Shown here one piece after another: positions 20,704 through 36,755 of a DNA stretch of 43,494 bases. Origin of the DNA: Deltaproteobacteria bacterium (GTDB lineage: Bacteria > Myxococcota_A > UBA796 > GCA-2862545). The first letter of the stretch is position 1. Every line of letters begins with the position of its first letter. The stretch spans positions 1-43,494 of the forward strand of contig DRPG01000169.1 in assembly GCA_011376105.1 (NCBI GenBank), in the 5' to 3' direction. A model generated the notes under the pieces. The model worked only from the letters and a program-made list of their open reading frames with translations. It searched no databases and was not told where the DNA came from. The position numbers were made by a program, and so were the translations under genes.

Positions 20704-22821
20704 ATGGGAATCGTCACACTGCTCGCGGGTCTGTCGTCCAACCCTGCCGTGGCTGCTGAGCCCAGGGTCCTCACCGAGGCCCGAAAAGATCCAGCGCCGG
20801 CCCCCGGAGCCAGCACCCCCGGGCCGGGATCGAGCGAGACGGCGTCCAGCGCAGGGGGCGTGCCGGCCAGCGCTGCACCAGCCCTGCCTCCGCCCCGGAT
20901 CCTGATCGAGGCCCCACAGAGCCCCGCCGAGGAGAGCCCCGCCGAGGTCCCAGCTACGCCGAGCCCGCTGCCTCCGCCCCGGATCCTGACCGAGGCCCCC
21001 ACGGCACCACCAGCTCCACCACCTCCGGTCGCATCTCCGGTGGCCCTGCCTCCGCCCCGGATCCTGACCGAGGCCTCTGCAGCTGCAGCGACGCCGGCTC
21101 CGTCGCCTCCGATCATACCTCCGGTGGCTCCACCGGTATCGCCGCCCCCGCCGCAGCTCCCGATCGAGGCGATCCCTGCGCCTCCGCCCACGCCCGCTGG
21201 CTCCGTCGGTGCACCTGATCCGGCGGGGTCGGTGGTGCTACCTCCGCCCCGGATCCTCGCGACCCCGGAGCCCCTCTTCTCGGAGCGGCCCCCCCTCCCG
21301 GAGCAGCCCCTCCCCCCGGAGCAGGGAGGCTGCGGGCGCCACGACCTCCCACCACCCCACCAGGATCCACTCCGGCGGAGCCTGACCCGGAGCGAGCTCG
21401 GTCACCTCGCGCCCGAGGGGTACGGGGCTCCGGCCTGGAGGCTGCTGGGGCCCGCGGATGCCCCGGGTGGCGCGATCGGTCCCAGTACCCGCTGGGGCGG
21501 GCTGGTGATCTCAGGGCCCGGCGAGGCGCTGCCGACGCTCCCCATCGGCGGCGTCGGAGAGATCTCGGCGAGCGCGGTCCCGCTCAGCGGCGATGTGTGG
21601 GCTCCGGGCGGGCGCAGCCTCGAGCTGTCGACCGACAGGCCCACCCCCGGGGGCTTGGTGCAGGTCGGTGGCCCCACCAGCCGGGCCGTGGCACAGGTCA
21701 CGTCCTCGGAGCTGTCCGTCGACGGGATCTCGGCTCGCGCCGGTGCAGCCCTCGATCTGTCTGCGAGCTCGACGTCTGCGCTGGCGTCGGGCACGCTCGA
21801 GCAGGAGGGCTCGAGCCTCGAGCTGCTCGCCGCGGGCTCGCAGACCACGGTCGGCTCAGAGCTGCTGTTTGGCTCTTCGCTCCACCTCGACGAGGTGGGG
21901 GGCCGGCTGACGGGGGTGGGCCGCTCCTGGACCACCTCCGATGGATCGCGGACGTACCGGGTGGGCCTGGGGTTTGCCCTCGATCGTGACGAAAAGACCG
22001 GCCTGTCTGCAGGTGCAGAGATCGATCACTGGGGCTTCGACGCCCGCCTCACCCGCCGCGCCGGGGCCTGGGTCCAGGAGAGCCGGGGCTCCCGGTTCGT
22101 GGATTTGATGGCGGCGCTGCGCCTCGACTCCCAGGATCGCACCGGTGGGTTGCTGGGCAACCGAGCCGATCTCTCCCCGAGGGCCCTGCTCCGGCTGCAC
22201 ACCGACGAGCCGATGGAGACGGGCCTAAGCCTTGGGTTCTCCCGCGAGGCAGGCTCTCTGGTCCCCATCGGGGAGGATCTCCCCACCACCGATCAGGTCC
22301 TGCTAGGGCTCGATCAAGTCCTGCCCGGGCGCCTCGTCGCCTCCGTCGTGGGCACCCTGAGCCAGGACGCCCTCGATCGCCACGCCGCCGCCGTCGACGT
22401 GGGGCTCGATCGCGAGGGCGACGAGCTGTCGCTGATGGTCCATGCGGCCGGTGGAGCCTGGACCTCCCCGGGTGCCCTCGGCTCCCCCTGGGCGTCTGCT
22501 GTGGCGATGGCCGCATGGAACGTGAAGCTCGGCCTGCCCACCCGGCTCGGGCTCTCGGGTCGGTGGCGCAGCCCCGGAGAGGCCCCTGCACCCACCGGGG
22601 CCCAGGGCTGGCTGCCCGCCACCTCCGAGGCTTATGCGGATCTCGGGGGACGGGCGGTGGTCGAGCTCCCCACCAGCCACGATGGCCAGCGCCTAGAGCT
22701 GGAGATCAGTGGCTGGAGTCGCTCGCTCCAGCTGTCTGTGGGGCCTGGAGGTGCGCCCCTCGAGGATCGTCTACATGCCTCGGCGTCTCGGGGCGAGGCT
22801 GCGGTGCGGTTCGCCTGGTGA
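20704..22821 (+). CDS. Exported protein: Pro-rich repeats plus putative outer-membrane beta-barrel
   Basis: Signal peptide-like N-terminus, repeated LPPPRILTEA motif, beta-rich C-terminus ending in FAW (OMP-like terminal aromatic). Confidence 0.6.
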   Translation: MGIVTLLAGLSSNPAVAAEPRVLTEARKDPAPAPGASTPGPGSSETASSAGGVPASAAPALPPPRILIEAPQSPAEESPAEVPATPSPLPPPRILTEAPTAPPAPPPPVASPVALPPPRILTEASAAAATPAPSPPIIPPVAPPVSPPPPQLPIEAIPAPPPTPAGSVGAPDPAGSVVLPPPRILATPEPLFSERPPLPEQPLPPEQGGCGRHDLPPPHQDPLRRSLTRSELGHLAPEGYGAPAWRLLGPADAPGGAIGPSTRWGGLVISGPGEALPTLPIGGVGEISASAVPLSGDVWAPGGRSLELSTDRPTPGGLVQVGGPTSRAVAQVTSSELSVDGISARAGAALDLSASSTSALASGTLEQEGSSLELLAAGSQTTVGSELLFGSSLHLDEVGGRLTGVGRSWTTSDGSRTYRVGLGFALDRDEKTGLSAGAEIDHWGFDARLTRRAGAWVQESRGSRFVDLMAALRLDSQDRTGGLLGNRADLSPRALLRLHTDEPMETGLSLGFSREAGSLVPIGEDLPTTDQVLLGLDQVLPGRLVASVVGTLSQDALDRHAAAVDVGLDREGDELSLMVHAAGGAWTSPGALGSPWASAVAMAAWNVKLGLPTRLGLSGRWRSPGEAPAPTGAQGWLPATSEAYADLGGRAVVELPTSHDGQRLELEISGWSRSLQLSVGPGGAPLEDRLHASASRGEAAVRFAW

Positions 22822-22835
22822 GCGGGGCCCGGGCG

Positions 22836-23075
22836 TCAGGCGAGCTGCCAGACGTCCGAGGGTCTCCCTGGAGAGTCCTTGGTGATCGCCCCCTTCATCC
22901 GCACGATGACCCCGAGGCGCTCGGCCTCCCGGAGCACCCTGCGGAGGGTGGGTCGCGACCACGGGAGGGTCTCCTGTAGATCCCGGACCGTGATGGGTCC
23001 ATGGGCTGCGACCTCGTCCACCAGGGCCTGCAGTCTCTGATCGATTGGCTGAGCTTCAGCTTTCTCTGCGTGCAT
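22836..23075 (-). CDS. Small winged-helix DNA-binding protein (79 aa)
   Basis: QALVDEVAAHGPITVRDLQETLPWSRPTLRRVLREAERLGVIVRMKGAITKDSPGRPSDVWQLA resembles a wHTH; start 23075 after a GGAG. Confidence 0.6.
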   Translation of the reverse strand: MHAEKAEAQPIDQRLQALVDEVAAHGPITVRDLQETLPWSRPTLRRVLREAERLGVIVRMKGAITKDSPGRPSDVWQLA

Positions 23076-23381
23076 GAGGTCTCCGGGGGGTAGATCCAGG
23101 ATACCACCCAGAGGCGAAAAATTATATCCACCAGCTGGAGGCGTTGTGCTGGTGTAGATCTGCTCTCCGACGACCCCGGGGTGGCGAAAACCGAGCAGAC
23201 TGTTCAGTATTGGCAATGTGAAACAATCCATCCACCCTGACCGGGACTCCTCCGGATCGGATGGATGGCTCTTCGAGCTTCACTCCTATACTTCCGGAGA
23301 CTACCTCCAGAGATTTCCCATCGGCGCTGGAGACGGAGCCGGCTCCCACGTCGAGCAGAGCTGGGTTTGTGAGCGCTGGGG

Positions 23382-23765
23382 TCAGGCCGGCCCGAGGGCT
23401 GCGGGGGCAGGCGGGAGGGGATAGCTCTCGTCGAGATCGTGGTGGCTCCTCAGCCCGATCGCCTCCCGCTGGACCACCAGCTCCCACCGCGCCCGCTTTG
23501 CCTCCCTGCGAAGCTCCTGGTATTGCTCGAGGAGCTCCCCCCGGGCTGCGCCGTCCGCGACCACGAGGCGCGCCCCCACTGAGGCCGCCCGCTCACAGGC
23601 CGCCGCGAGGCAGCGCCCCGCCCTCGCCAGGCACACCGCCTGCTCAGCCCGGAGCTCTGCCTCGAGCTGCTGATCGAGGACGACCTCGCATAGCTTCGTG
23701 CCTGGGCGCTTCTCTCGAGCGCTCCGGGCCCGAGCCAGCAGATCCCGCCACTGTTCCACGTCCAT
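23382..23765 (-). CDS. Small alpha-helical hypothetical protein
   Basis: Helix-rich sequence; same strand and close to the porin-like gene. Confidence 0.45.
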   Translation of the reverse strand: MDVEQWRDLLARARSAREKRPGTKLCEVVLDQQLEAELRAEQAVCLARAGRCLAAACERAASVGARLVVADGAARGELLEQYQELRREAKRARWELVVQREAIGLRSHHDLDESYPLPPAPAALGPA

Positions 23766-23805
23766 GGGCTCCTCTTGGGGGCGCTCCGGGCCCCGAGCGA
23801 GGCGG

Positions 23806-24930
23806 CTAGAACCCGAGGATCAGGGAGGCGACCGCCCCGTGGGCCGACTCTCCCTCGGTGAGGCGGTGCTCCCCTTGGTACACAAAGCTCATCCGGACGT
23901 TGTCCCGCAGCGACTCGTCTTCGTTGCCAAACGCTGGGTAGATGTTGATCCCGCCCTCGGTCCACAGGGTGGTGCGCGGTGCGAAGCTCCGGTCTTCGGC
24001 GGCCCAGCCGAGGCGACCGATCGGCTCGACGGCGGACGGCAGGCGCCAGCCCCCCTGGACGTAGGCACCGGAGGCGACGATCGGCCTGGCGGTGAGGCTG
24101 TCGAACTGGTACCGGTGCAGCCCCTCCAGCGACAGGGTGAGGCCGGCGAGACCCAGCCGCAGCGACACGCTGCCCCGGAGATCGTTGATCTGGAGCCTGG
24201 GGAAGCCCACACCGTCGAAGGCACGGTAGGGGTGCCAGATCAGGCCCGCGCCGATCCCCACCCTCGGCTCGGTGCGCAGCGGGTTGGTCTCGTCGAAGGA
24301 GAACGCGCCCAGGGGCTGGAGATCGAAGCGGGCGAGGTACAGCACGCCGCGCTCGCTCCCCGACGCGCCGGTCCCCGAGCCGTTGAACACGCCGGTCTTC
24401 ATCGCCACCTCTCCGCCGATCGCCCCCGCCTCGATCAGGGCTCCGAGATCGTCGTCGGCGAGGAACAGATCGTTGGGGCCTGCTCGATCGGGGAACAGCA
24501 GGGCGACATCAGCGCTCTGCGCTGCGGAGGTGAACGGGACGGGCATCCGGCCGGTCCGGATCCGGAAGCCGCTGGACGGCACCCAGCTCACCGAGGTCTC
24601 CCGGACGATGTCGCCCAGGGCTCCGCTGGAGCTGGTCTCGACTCGATCGACGGCGCCGTCGTTGTCGGTGTCGACGACCCTGGCGGAGACCAGGGCGGGG
24701 AAGGTCTGGGAGCCAACGACGAAGAAGACCTTGTAGCGCCACTGCTCGAGGGGCTGGCCCTGAAACGTCAGCCCCGCTGCGCTGCTGGCCAGGCCGACCT
24801 TCAGCTGCTCCCGGGGCAGGGCGGAGGGCCTCAAGACGGCGGAGAAGGTGGGCTTGACGAAGCCCGACAGCTCCAGCGCGTCGCTGGCGGCTGCGGGCGA
24901 GGCCCCGGCGAGGGCGAGGGGCACGATCAT
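23806..24930 (-). CDS. Porin-like outer membrane protein
   Basis: Signal peptide, GFVKPTF opening, FRIRTGRMPVPFTS, beta-rich, C-terminal SLILGF; start overlaps upstream stop (ATGA). Confidence 0.65.
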   Translation of the reverse strand: MIVPLALAGASPAAASDALELSGFVKPTFSAVLRPSALPREQLKVGLASSAAGLTFQGQPLEQWRYKVFFVVGSQTFPALVSARVVDTDNDGAVDRVETSSSGALGDIVRETSVSWVPSSGFRIRTGRMPVPFTSAAQSADVALLFPDRAGPNDLFLADDDLGALIEAGAIGGEVAMKTGVFNGSGTGASGSERGVLYLARFDLQPLGAFSFDETNPLRTEPRVGIGAGLIWHPYRAFDGVGFPRLQINDLRGSVSLRLGLAGLTLSLEGLHRYQFDSLTARPIVASGAYVQGGWRLPSAVEPIGRLGWAAEDRSFAPRTTLWTEGGINIYPAFGNEDESLRDNVRMSFVYQGEHRLTEGESAHGAVASLILGF

Positions 24931-26114
24931 GGGACCTCCAGCCCGACAGGGGCAAAGGCGACGGCGGTGACCGGCTCCACCCCGGAGTCGAAGTTAGGCC
25001 CCGCCACCAGCCAGCCCGTGCTCCACAGGGTGTAGGCATCGAGGGGCCAGGGGGAGATCAGCGGGTGCTCGCCGATGGCGGTGCGGGGGGCCTCCCAGCT
25101 CCGAGCCCGGGCGGGATCCCCTCGCTCGTCGTTGACCGTGATCTTCCGATCCAGCGTGTGGCTCGCGGTGATCGAGGAGGTGAACGGCACCGCGTCGGCG
25201 ATCTCTCCGCCGGGGGTGACCGGGGCGATCACCGGCTCGTCTCCGTCGGTCCCGGTGACATAGACCTCTCCGCCCCAGCGCAGCACGCCCCCGACGGTGA
25301 ACGGGACGTCGACGGCCCCGCCGCCCTGCAGGGTGAGGACGAAGACCCCGCCGGTGGACATCACGCCCACGCCCACGCCGCTGTCCGAGAACTCGAGGTA
25401 GCCCAGGATCGTGTAGGGCTGTGGGTTGGGTGGGAGGTTGACCCCCACCGTCGCCTGGATCTGGCCAAAGCGATCGACGAAGAAGGCTGCGATCTCGCTG
25501 TCCCAGTTGACCAGGAAGACCGAGCTGCGCTCGGCGACCCAGGCCCCGGTGCCCAGCACCGCGATGTCCCGGAGCTCCTCGGGGAAGGGGACGACGTTGA
25601 ACGGGAGAGCCTTGTCGAGATCCACCATCAAGAACTGGGGCTCCCCCGTGCCCCCCTGGACCAGGGCGTAGGTGAAGCGGCGGGAGGGGGTCTCGTCGAT
25701 ATAGGGCGCGATGCCGAGGAACGACAGCTCGGTCCCCGAGACGGGATCGTCGCGCAGGATCTGGTTGCAGGCACCGGTCTGGCCGTCGACCTCGACGAGC
25801 GCGTCGCCCGACCAGTACCAGACCCGATCCTGGCTGCGGCCAACGAAGCCGTGCAGCCCATAGATCCCCCGGTGGGCTGAGCAGCCTCCGCTCCAGCCTC
25901 CGTTGATCCGGCCGACGAACACCTGGGTGTCAGCGCGGCCCAGATCTCCGTACAGCGCGTAGATGTTGCCGTCTCGATCGGTCAGGGGGGGCAGGAGCCG
26001 CATCGGTGGCTCGCCGAGGATGTCGCCGAAGTAGCGAAAGGTCCCCCACTCCCCAGGGGCGAGGGTGGAGGCGCATCCGGAGGCAAGGAGGAGGGCCAGG
26101 GCGGGCATGCGCAC
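24927..26114 (-). CDS. Lipoprotein
   Basis: Lipobox LLASGC; beta-rich repeat-like sequence; GTG 26114 or ATG 26108 start. Confidence 0.6.
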   Translation of the reverse strand: MRMPALALLLASGCASTLAPGEWGTFRYFGDILGEPPMRLLPPLTDRDGNIYALYGDLGRADTQVFVGRINGGWSGGCSAHRGIYGLHGFVGRSQDRVWYWSGDALVEVDGQTGACNQILRDDPVSGTELSFLGIAPYIDETPSRRFTYALVQGGTGEPQFLMVDLDKALPFNVVPFPEELRDIAVLGTGAWVAERSSVFLVNWDSEIAAFFVDRFGQIQATVGVNLPPNPQPYTILGYLEFSDSGVGVGVMSTGGVFVLTLQGGGAVDVPFTVGGVLRWGGEVYVTGTDGDEPVIAPVTPGGEIADAVPFTSSITASHTLDRKITVNDERGDPARARSWEAPRTAIGEHPLISPWPLDAYTLWSTGWLVAGPNFDSGVEPVTAVAFAPVGLEVP

Positions 26115-26115
26115 A

Positions 26116-28264
<2,149 letters not shown>

Positions 28265-28266
<2 letters not shown>

Positions 28267-29590
28267 GTGGATCCTCTTCCTCTCTGCTGCCCTCGCGACC
28301 CCCACCGAGATCCTGCTACAGGAGGGCATGACCGCCCAGCGCGCGGGGGACGTGGCGCTCGCGCTGCAAAGATACCAGGCCTGCCTGGAGGCCGATCCCA
28401 CCCACGTGGGATGTCACTGGGAGATCGGCTGGTCCTACTGGACCGAGGGGCGCTGGTCCGAGGTGGTGAAGCACTGGAACCGGGTCAAAGAGCTCGATCC
28501 TTCCCACACCCAGGTGTACAAGCACCTCCCCGCCGCTGAGGAGCACCTGCGTAGTCTCTCCGCCCTCGAGGCCCTGGCGCGGTCGGCCCCTGAGACGGTG
28601 CGCCCTCCGATCCCCGCCGGGCGCACCCTGCGGATCCGGGCGGTCGGAGACATCATGCTGGGCACCGACTTCCCCGGCGACGGCGAGCACCTCGCCCCCG
28701 ACGACGGCGCCCACCTGCTCGACGAGGTCAAGGCGCTGACGATGGACGCCGACGTGACCTTCGGCAACCTCGAGGGGCCCCTGTGCGACACGGGCACCAC
28801 CCGAAAGTGTAGCTCGGGCGGCAACTGCTACGCCTTCCGCAGCCCCACCCGCTACGGCGCCTACATGAAGGCTGCGGGCATCGACATGATGTCCACCGCG
28901 AACAACCACGCCGGCGACTTCGGTGAGGAGTGCAGGCTCGCCACCGAGAGGACGCTGGCGGATCTGGGGATCGCCTACTCGGGCCGCCCGGGCACCGTGG
29001 CCACGGTGGAGGTCGATGGCCTGAAGGTCGGCATGATCGGCTTCCACACCAGCCGGAACTCTCACTACGTCAACGATCACGAGATGGCCGCCAAGCTGGT
29101 CCGCGCCGTGGACGCAGGCCACGATCTGGTGATCGTGAGCTTCCACGGTGGCGCCGAGGGCAGCAAGGCCACCCACGTGCCCGACGAGATGGAGCTGTTC
29201 TATGGTGAAGAGCGGGGCCACCTGCGGGTGTTCGCCCGCACGGTGATCGACGCCGGCGCAGATCTGGTCCTGGGCCATGGCCCCCACGTGCCCCGTGGGC
29301 TGCAGGTGATCGACGGTCACCTGGTCGCCTATAGCCTGGGCAACTTCGCCACCTATGGCCGGTTCAACCTCTCGGGTCACCTCGGCACCTCGCTGGTGCT
29401 GGAGGTCATCCTGGATCACGAGGGCAAGCTGGTCTCGGGCAAGATCCTGCCGGTGAAGCAGATCGGCGACGGGATCCCTCAGCCCGATCCCGCGAACACT
29501 GCGATCGACCTGATCCGCAGCCTCTCAGAGGAAGACTTCGGTGACAGCGCTCCCCTCGTGGGTCAGGACGGGACCTTCGCCGCCCGCTGA
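28265..29590 (+). CDS. CapA/PgsA-type metallophosphatase-fold protein with N-terminal TPR
   Basis: RAVGDIMLG, NLEGPL, STANNHAGDFG, GHGPHVPRGLQVIDGHLVAYSLGNF; SD AAGGAG before ATG 28265. Confidence 0.85.
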
Positions 29591-29763
29591 GTCCAGCGAG
29601 CACCCAGAGAGCAGCTCCCGCTCCGTTGCGGTAAACCCCGGGCTCCCCCAGCCCTCCGGGCGCTCTAGCCCCCGAGGCTCGAGCTGAGTGATCCATCCAC
29701 GGGCTCCTGCACATCACAGAGCGGGCCCGGGCCAGGATCGGCCCAAAGCCAATGGAGGAAGCG

Positions 29764-30201
29764 ATGCGAAGGATCGGAGCGGTGGTGCTGATCGCGGCAG
29801 CGACGGGGTGCGCAGACGACAGGCTCTCTGTCGTCTCGGTGAGCGCCAAGATCGGTCAGGAGAAGATCGCCTGGGCTGACTTCGATGGAAGCCCCCGTGC
29901 GGACTTTGTCGATCCCCTGCCCCCCGAGGTCACGAGCTTTGAGCTCTACATCATCCCCAGGGCACAGCCAGAGACCGTGGCGTCGAGCGTCTCGGTCCTC
30001 GACGAGATGGATCGCTCCTACCTCGAGGGGGTCAGCGACGAGCGGGATCGCTGGTACTACGACGTCGACGTCGCGCCGATGCCGCCGGGCTCGTACCGGC
30101 TCGAGCTGAGCACGGAGCTGCGGCGTCGCTCTGGTGCGAACAACGCCGCGGTCCAGATCGCCTTCTTCGAGATCGCGGAGGCGGACGAGGCCTCACCCTG
30201 A
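29764..30201 (+). CDS. Putative lipoprotein
   Basis: MRRIGAVVLIAAATGC lipobox; GGAGG upstream; alternative start 29752. Confidence 0.6.
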   Translation: MRRIGAVVLIAAATGCADDRLSVVSVSAKIGQEKIAWADFDGSPRADFVDPLPPEVTSFELYIIPRAQPETVASSVSVLDEMDRSYLEGVSDERDRWYYDVDVAPMPPGSYRLELSTELRRRSGANNAAVQIAFFEIAEADEASP

Positions 30202-30431
30202 GCTCACCCAGCTCCGGGGCCCGGCCACCGGCGGGGCTCCAAGGGGGCGGAGGGGAGTTGGGCCGGCGCGGTGCGCCAGGCGTCCCGCTCCCCGGGGGGC
30301 TGCCCCGGGCACACCCACCTGAGGCGCTGGCACTTCGGGGGCGGACGCTGAGCGTCGGAGGAGATCAGGATCATCAGCTCACGGCTCAGCATCTGCTCGG
30401 GGGTGCGGGGGGATTGTGCCTGGCCACCGGC

Positions 30432-31595
30432 TCAGAGCACGTCAGCGGGGACGAGCAGCCTCCGCCCCACCTCATGCAGGGACTCGAGATCGTGCACGTT
30501 GCCGTCGAGCCTGGGGATCTCCTGGTAGAAGCCACCTCCGGCGCCACAGGCCCGGACCCGCCGGGCGAGGGCGGCCTCGGCTTGCCCCAGCGCCCTTAGC
30601 CGCCGGTGGGCCATGCCCAGGCGTGCCAGCAGGGTCGCGGCGGTGTTCGGCGACAGATCCTCGGACAGCGTCCTGGTGAGGGCACCGAGGATCTCCTTGG
30701 CGTCGTGTTGCTCGCCCTCGCAGGTGTGCACCTGGTTGACGATGATCCCTCCCCGGGGGAGCTCCCGACGCTTGAGCTCCTCCTGGAAGAACACCGCCAC
30801 GTCGAGGCTGGACTCGGTCGGTGCACAGATCGTGACGAAGCTGGTGCCCGGATCCCGGAACAGCTTTACCACTGCGTCGTTGCGGGCGACAAAGCCCTCG
30901 TACAGGCCCTGGAAGTCCTGGAAGAAGGTCGCGAGATCCTCGAGGAAGTCGCGACCGAAGACATAGGCGAGCAGACGAAACACCACGGCCGAGGTGCCCA
31001 TCATCAGCTTGCCGCCGAACACCGCGTTGGCGTCGTAGGGGTGGAGGAACCAGCGCAGGACGCGCTCGTCCATGAAGTTGATCAGGCGCCCGGGGCTCTC
31101 GAGGAAGTCGAGCGCGTTCTTCACCGGGGGCGTGTCTAGCACGATCAGATCGTAGGAGCCGCTGTCGACCAGATCATACAGCGTCTCGGTGGCCATGTAG
31201 TCCTGACTGCCGGCGAACGTGTCGGCCATGTGGCGGTAGACATGGTTGTTCAGGATCCGGTCCCGGGACACCTCATCGGGGGAGACCCGGGTGATCAGCC
31301 CATCGAAGGTGCTGCGGGAGTCGAGCATCATCGCCCACAGCTCTCCGTCGGTGGACAACCCCAGGGCCTCGAGATCGATCTGAGTCTGCTCGTTGCCGAT
31401 GTTCTTGAGCCCCAGGCTGTTCGCCAGGCGCCGGGCCGGATCGATAGTCAGGACCATTACCCGACGGCCCCGCAGGGCCCCACACAGCCCCAGGGTGGCG
31501 GCGGTGGTGGTCTTGCCCACTCCGCCCGCGCCGACGCACACCACGAGGTTGGTACGATCGAGCCAGGCCTCCATGTTGAAGCGCGTCACTCCCAT
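30432..31595 (-). CDS. ArsA/Get3-like ATPase (Walker A GAGGVGKTT)
   Basis: VVCVGAGGVGKTTTAATLGLCGALRGRRVMVLTIDPARRLANSLGL; DLIVLDTPP. Confidence 0.85.
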   Translation of the reverse strand: MGVTRFNMEAWLDRTNLVVCVGAGGVGKTTTAATLGLCGALRGRRVMVLTIDPARRLANSLGLKNIGNEQTQIDLEALGLSTDGELWAMMLDSRSTFDGLITRVSPDEVSRDRILNNHVYRHMADTFAGSQDYMATETLYDLVDSGSYDLIVLDTPPVKNALDFLESPGRLINFMDERVLRWFLHPYDANAVFGGKLMMGTSAVVFRLLAYVFGRDFLEDLATFFQDFQGLYEGFVARNDAVVKLFRDPGTSFVTICAPTESSLDVAVFFQEELKRRELPRGGIIVNQVHTCEGEQHDAKEILGALTRTLSEDLSPNTAATLLARLGMAHRRLRALGQAEAALARRVRACGAGGGFYQEIPRLDGNVHDLESLHEVGRRLLVPADVL

Positions 31596-32557
31596 CGAAG
31601 CTCCCGGCGGCTGATCCCGACCAGGCGCCCGAGGTGGGTCGCGACGCTGCCGACGACCTCCCGGGGGATCCCGCCCGGCGGAGCGGGGGGGACCAGCAGC
31701 GGGGGCTCGGGCAGGGTCTCGAGCAGGCGGGCCTGGCTCGCGGCCGTGGCCTGCTCGAGCTCGTCCTCCCACCGACCTGCGCGGACGAACTCGTCGGCCA
31801 GCGGCGACAGCTCTGAGTTACAGAGGCGCCCGAGCAGCGTGCGCTCTTCGTCGGTGAAGGTCGGCAGGGTGGCCCGGTTGAGGAACACCACCGGGGGTCG
31901 AGAGATCAGCTCGTAGCGATCGAGCTTCTGGTAGGTCTCGATCGTCTCGTTGACCACCATCTCCTCCGGCAGAGAGACCAGCACCATCCGGGTGGTCGGG
32001 CTGGTCAGCAGCTCCCGGAGCTCCTCCGCCCGGTGGCGCACGGGCCCTGAGCGGAACAACCCCATGGCCGATCGGGTGATGTCGAGCAGCGAGAACGCAT
32101 GGCCCGACGCGGGCAGATCTGCGATCACCAGATCGTAGTCACCGACACGATCGCCGAGGACCGAGAGGGTGACGATCTCACGGGATCCAGGGGTGAAGTC
32201 GAGGAACCGGCCCACCATCCGGTTAGACAAGATCAGCCGCACGATCCGGCGGCTGGGGACCAGGCTCGCGAGGAAGCTCTGGAGCGCCTCCTGCCAGGTG
32301 AGGTTCGCGATCTCGAGGTTGTCTCGGATCTGCTGGGGCTCGTAGGTCGGGGCGACGCCGAACACCGGGGTCAAGGCGGGGCGCTGGCTGTCGATCTCGA
32401 GCAACAGCACGCGCTTGCCCCGGAGCGCGGCCAGCAGCGCCAGCGCGGAGGCAAAGGTGGTCTTGCCCGTGCCCCCCTTGCCGGTGATCAGGATCAAGCG
32501 AGCCTCGAGCAGGCCGCGTGCGATCTTGGTGGGGGAGCCTCCGTCGGTCTCAGCCAC
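31586..32557 (-). CDS. ArsA/Get3-like ATPase (Walker A GKGGTGKTT)
   Basis: LILITGKGGTGKTTFASALALLAALRGKRVLLLEID; DYDLVIADLPASGHAFSLL; 3' end overlaps the next ATPase start. Confidence 0.85.
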   Translation of the reverse strand: MAETDGGSPTKIARGLLEARLILITGKGGTGKTTFASALALLAALRGKRVLLLEIDSQRPALTPVFGVAPTYEPQQIRDNLEIANLTWQEALQSFLASLVPSRRIVRLILSNRMVGRFLDFTPGSREIVTLSVLGDRVGDYDLVIADLPASGHAFSLLDITRSAMGLFRSGPVRHRAEELRELLTSPTTRMVLVSLPEEMVVNETIETYQKLDRYELISRPPVVFLNRATLPTFTDEERTLLGRLCNSELSPLADEFVRAGRWEDELEQATAASQARLLETLPEPPLLVPPAPPGGIPREVVGSVATHLGRLVGISRRELRWE

Positions 32558-32695
32558 GGGTGCGCCAGGAGGGCCCGGAGACCCCGGGGCGGATCCATGG
32601 ACGAGGGCGCACCCACGCTCTGTGCTCGACGTGGGCGGCTCTGCTCTTCATGGGCCCTCTCCCCTCAGCGCGCTCGATCCGCTCCACCGTGCCCC

Positions 32696-36679
<3,984 letters not shown>

Positions 36680-36755
36680 CTATCCGTCTCAGGTCCTCCG
36701 CTCAACCGCCCTGAGGCCGATTATTAGCGACTGAGAACCCTGCTCCCCCCCGGAT

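Noticed and set aside
23752-23768. parS-like TGTTCCACGT near the origin region
   Set aside because: Only a half-site (TGTTCCACGTCCATGG); the second arm does not match and it lies at the start of a coding sequence.
28316-29419. 367-aa minus-strand ORF opposite the CapA-like gene
   Set aside because: Shadow ORF; the plus strand carries a clear metallophosphatase fold.
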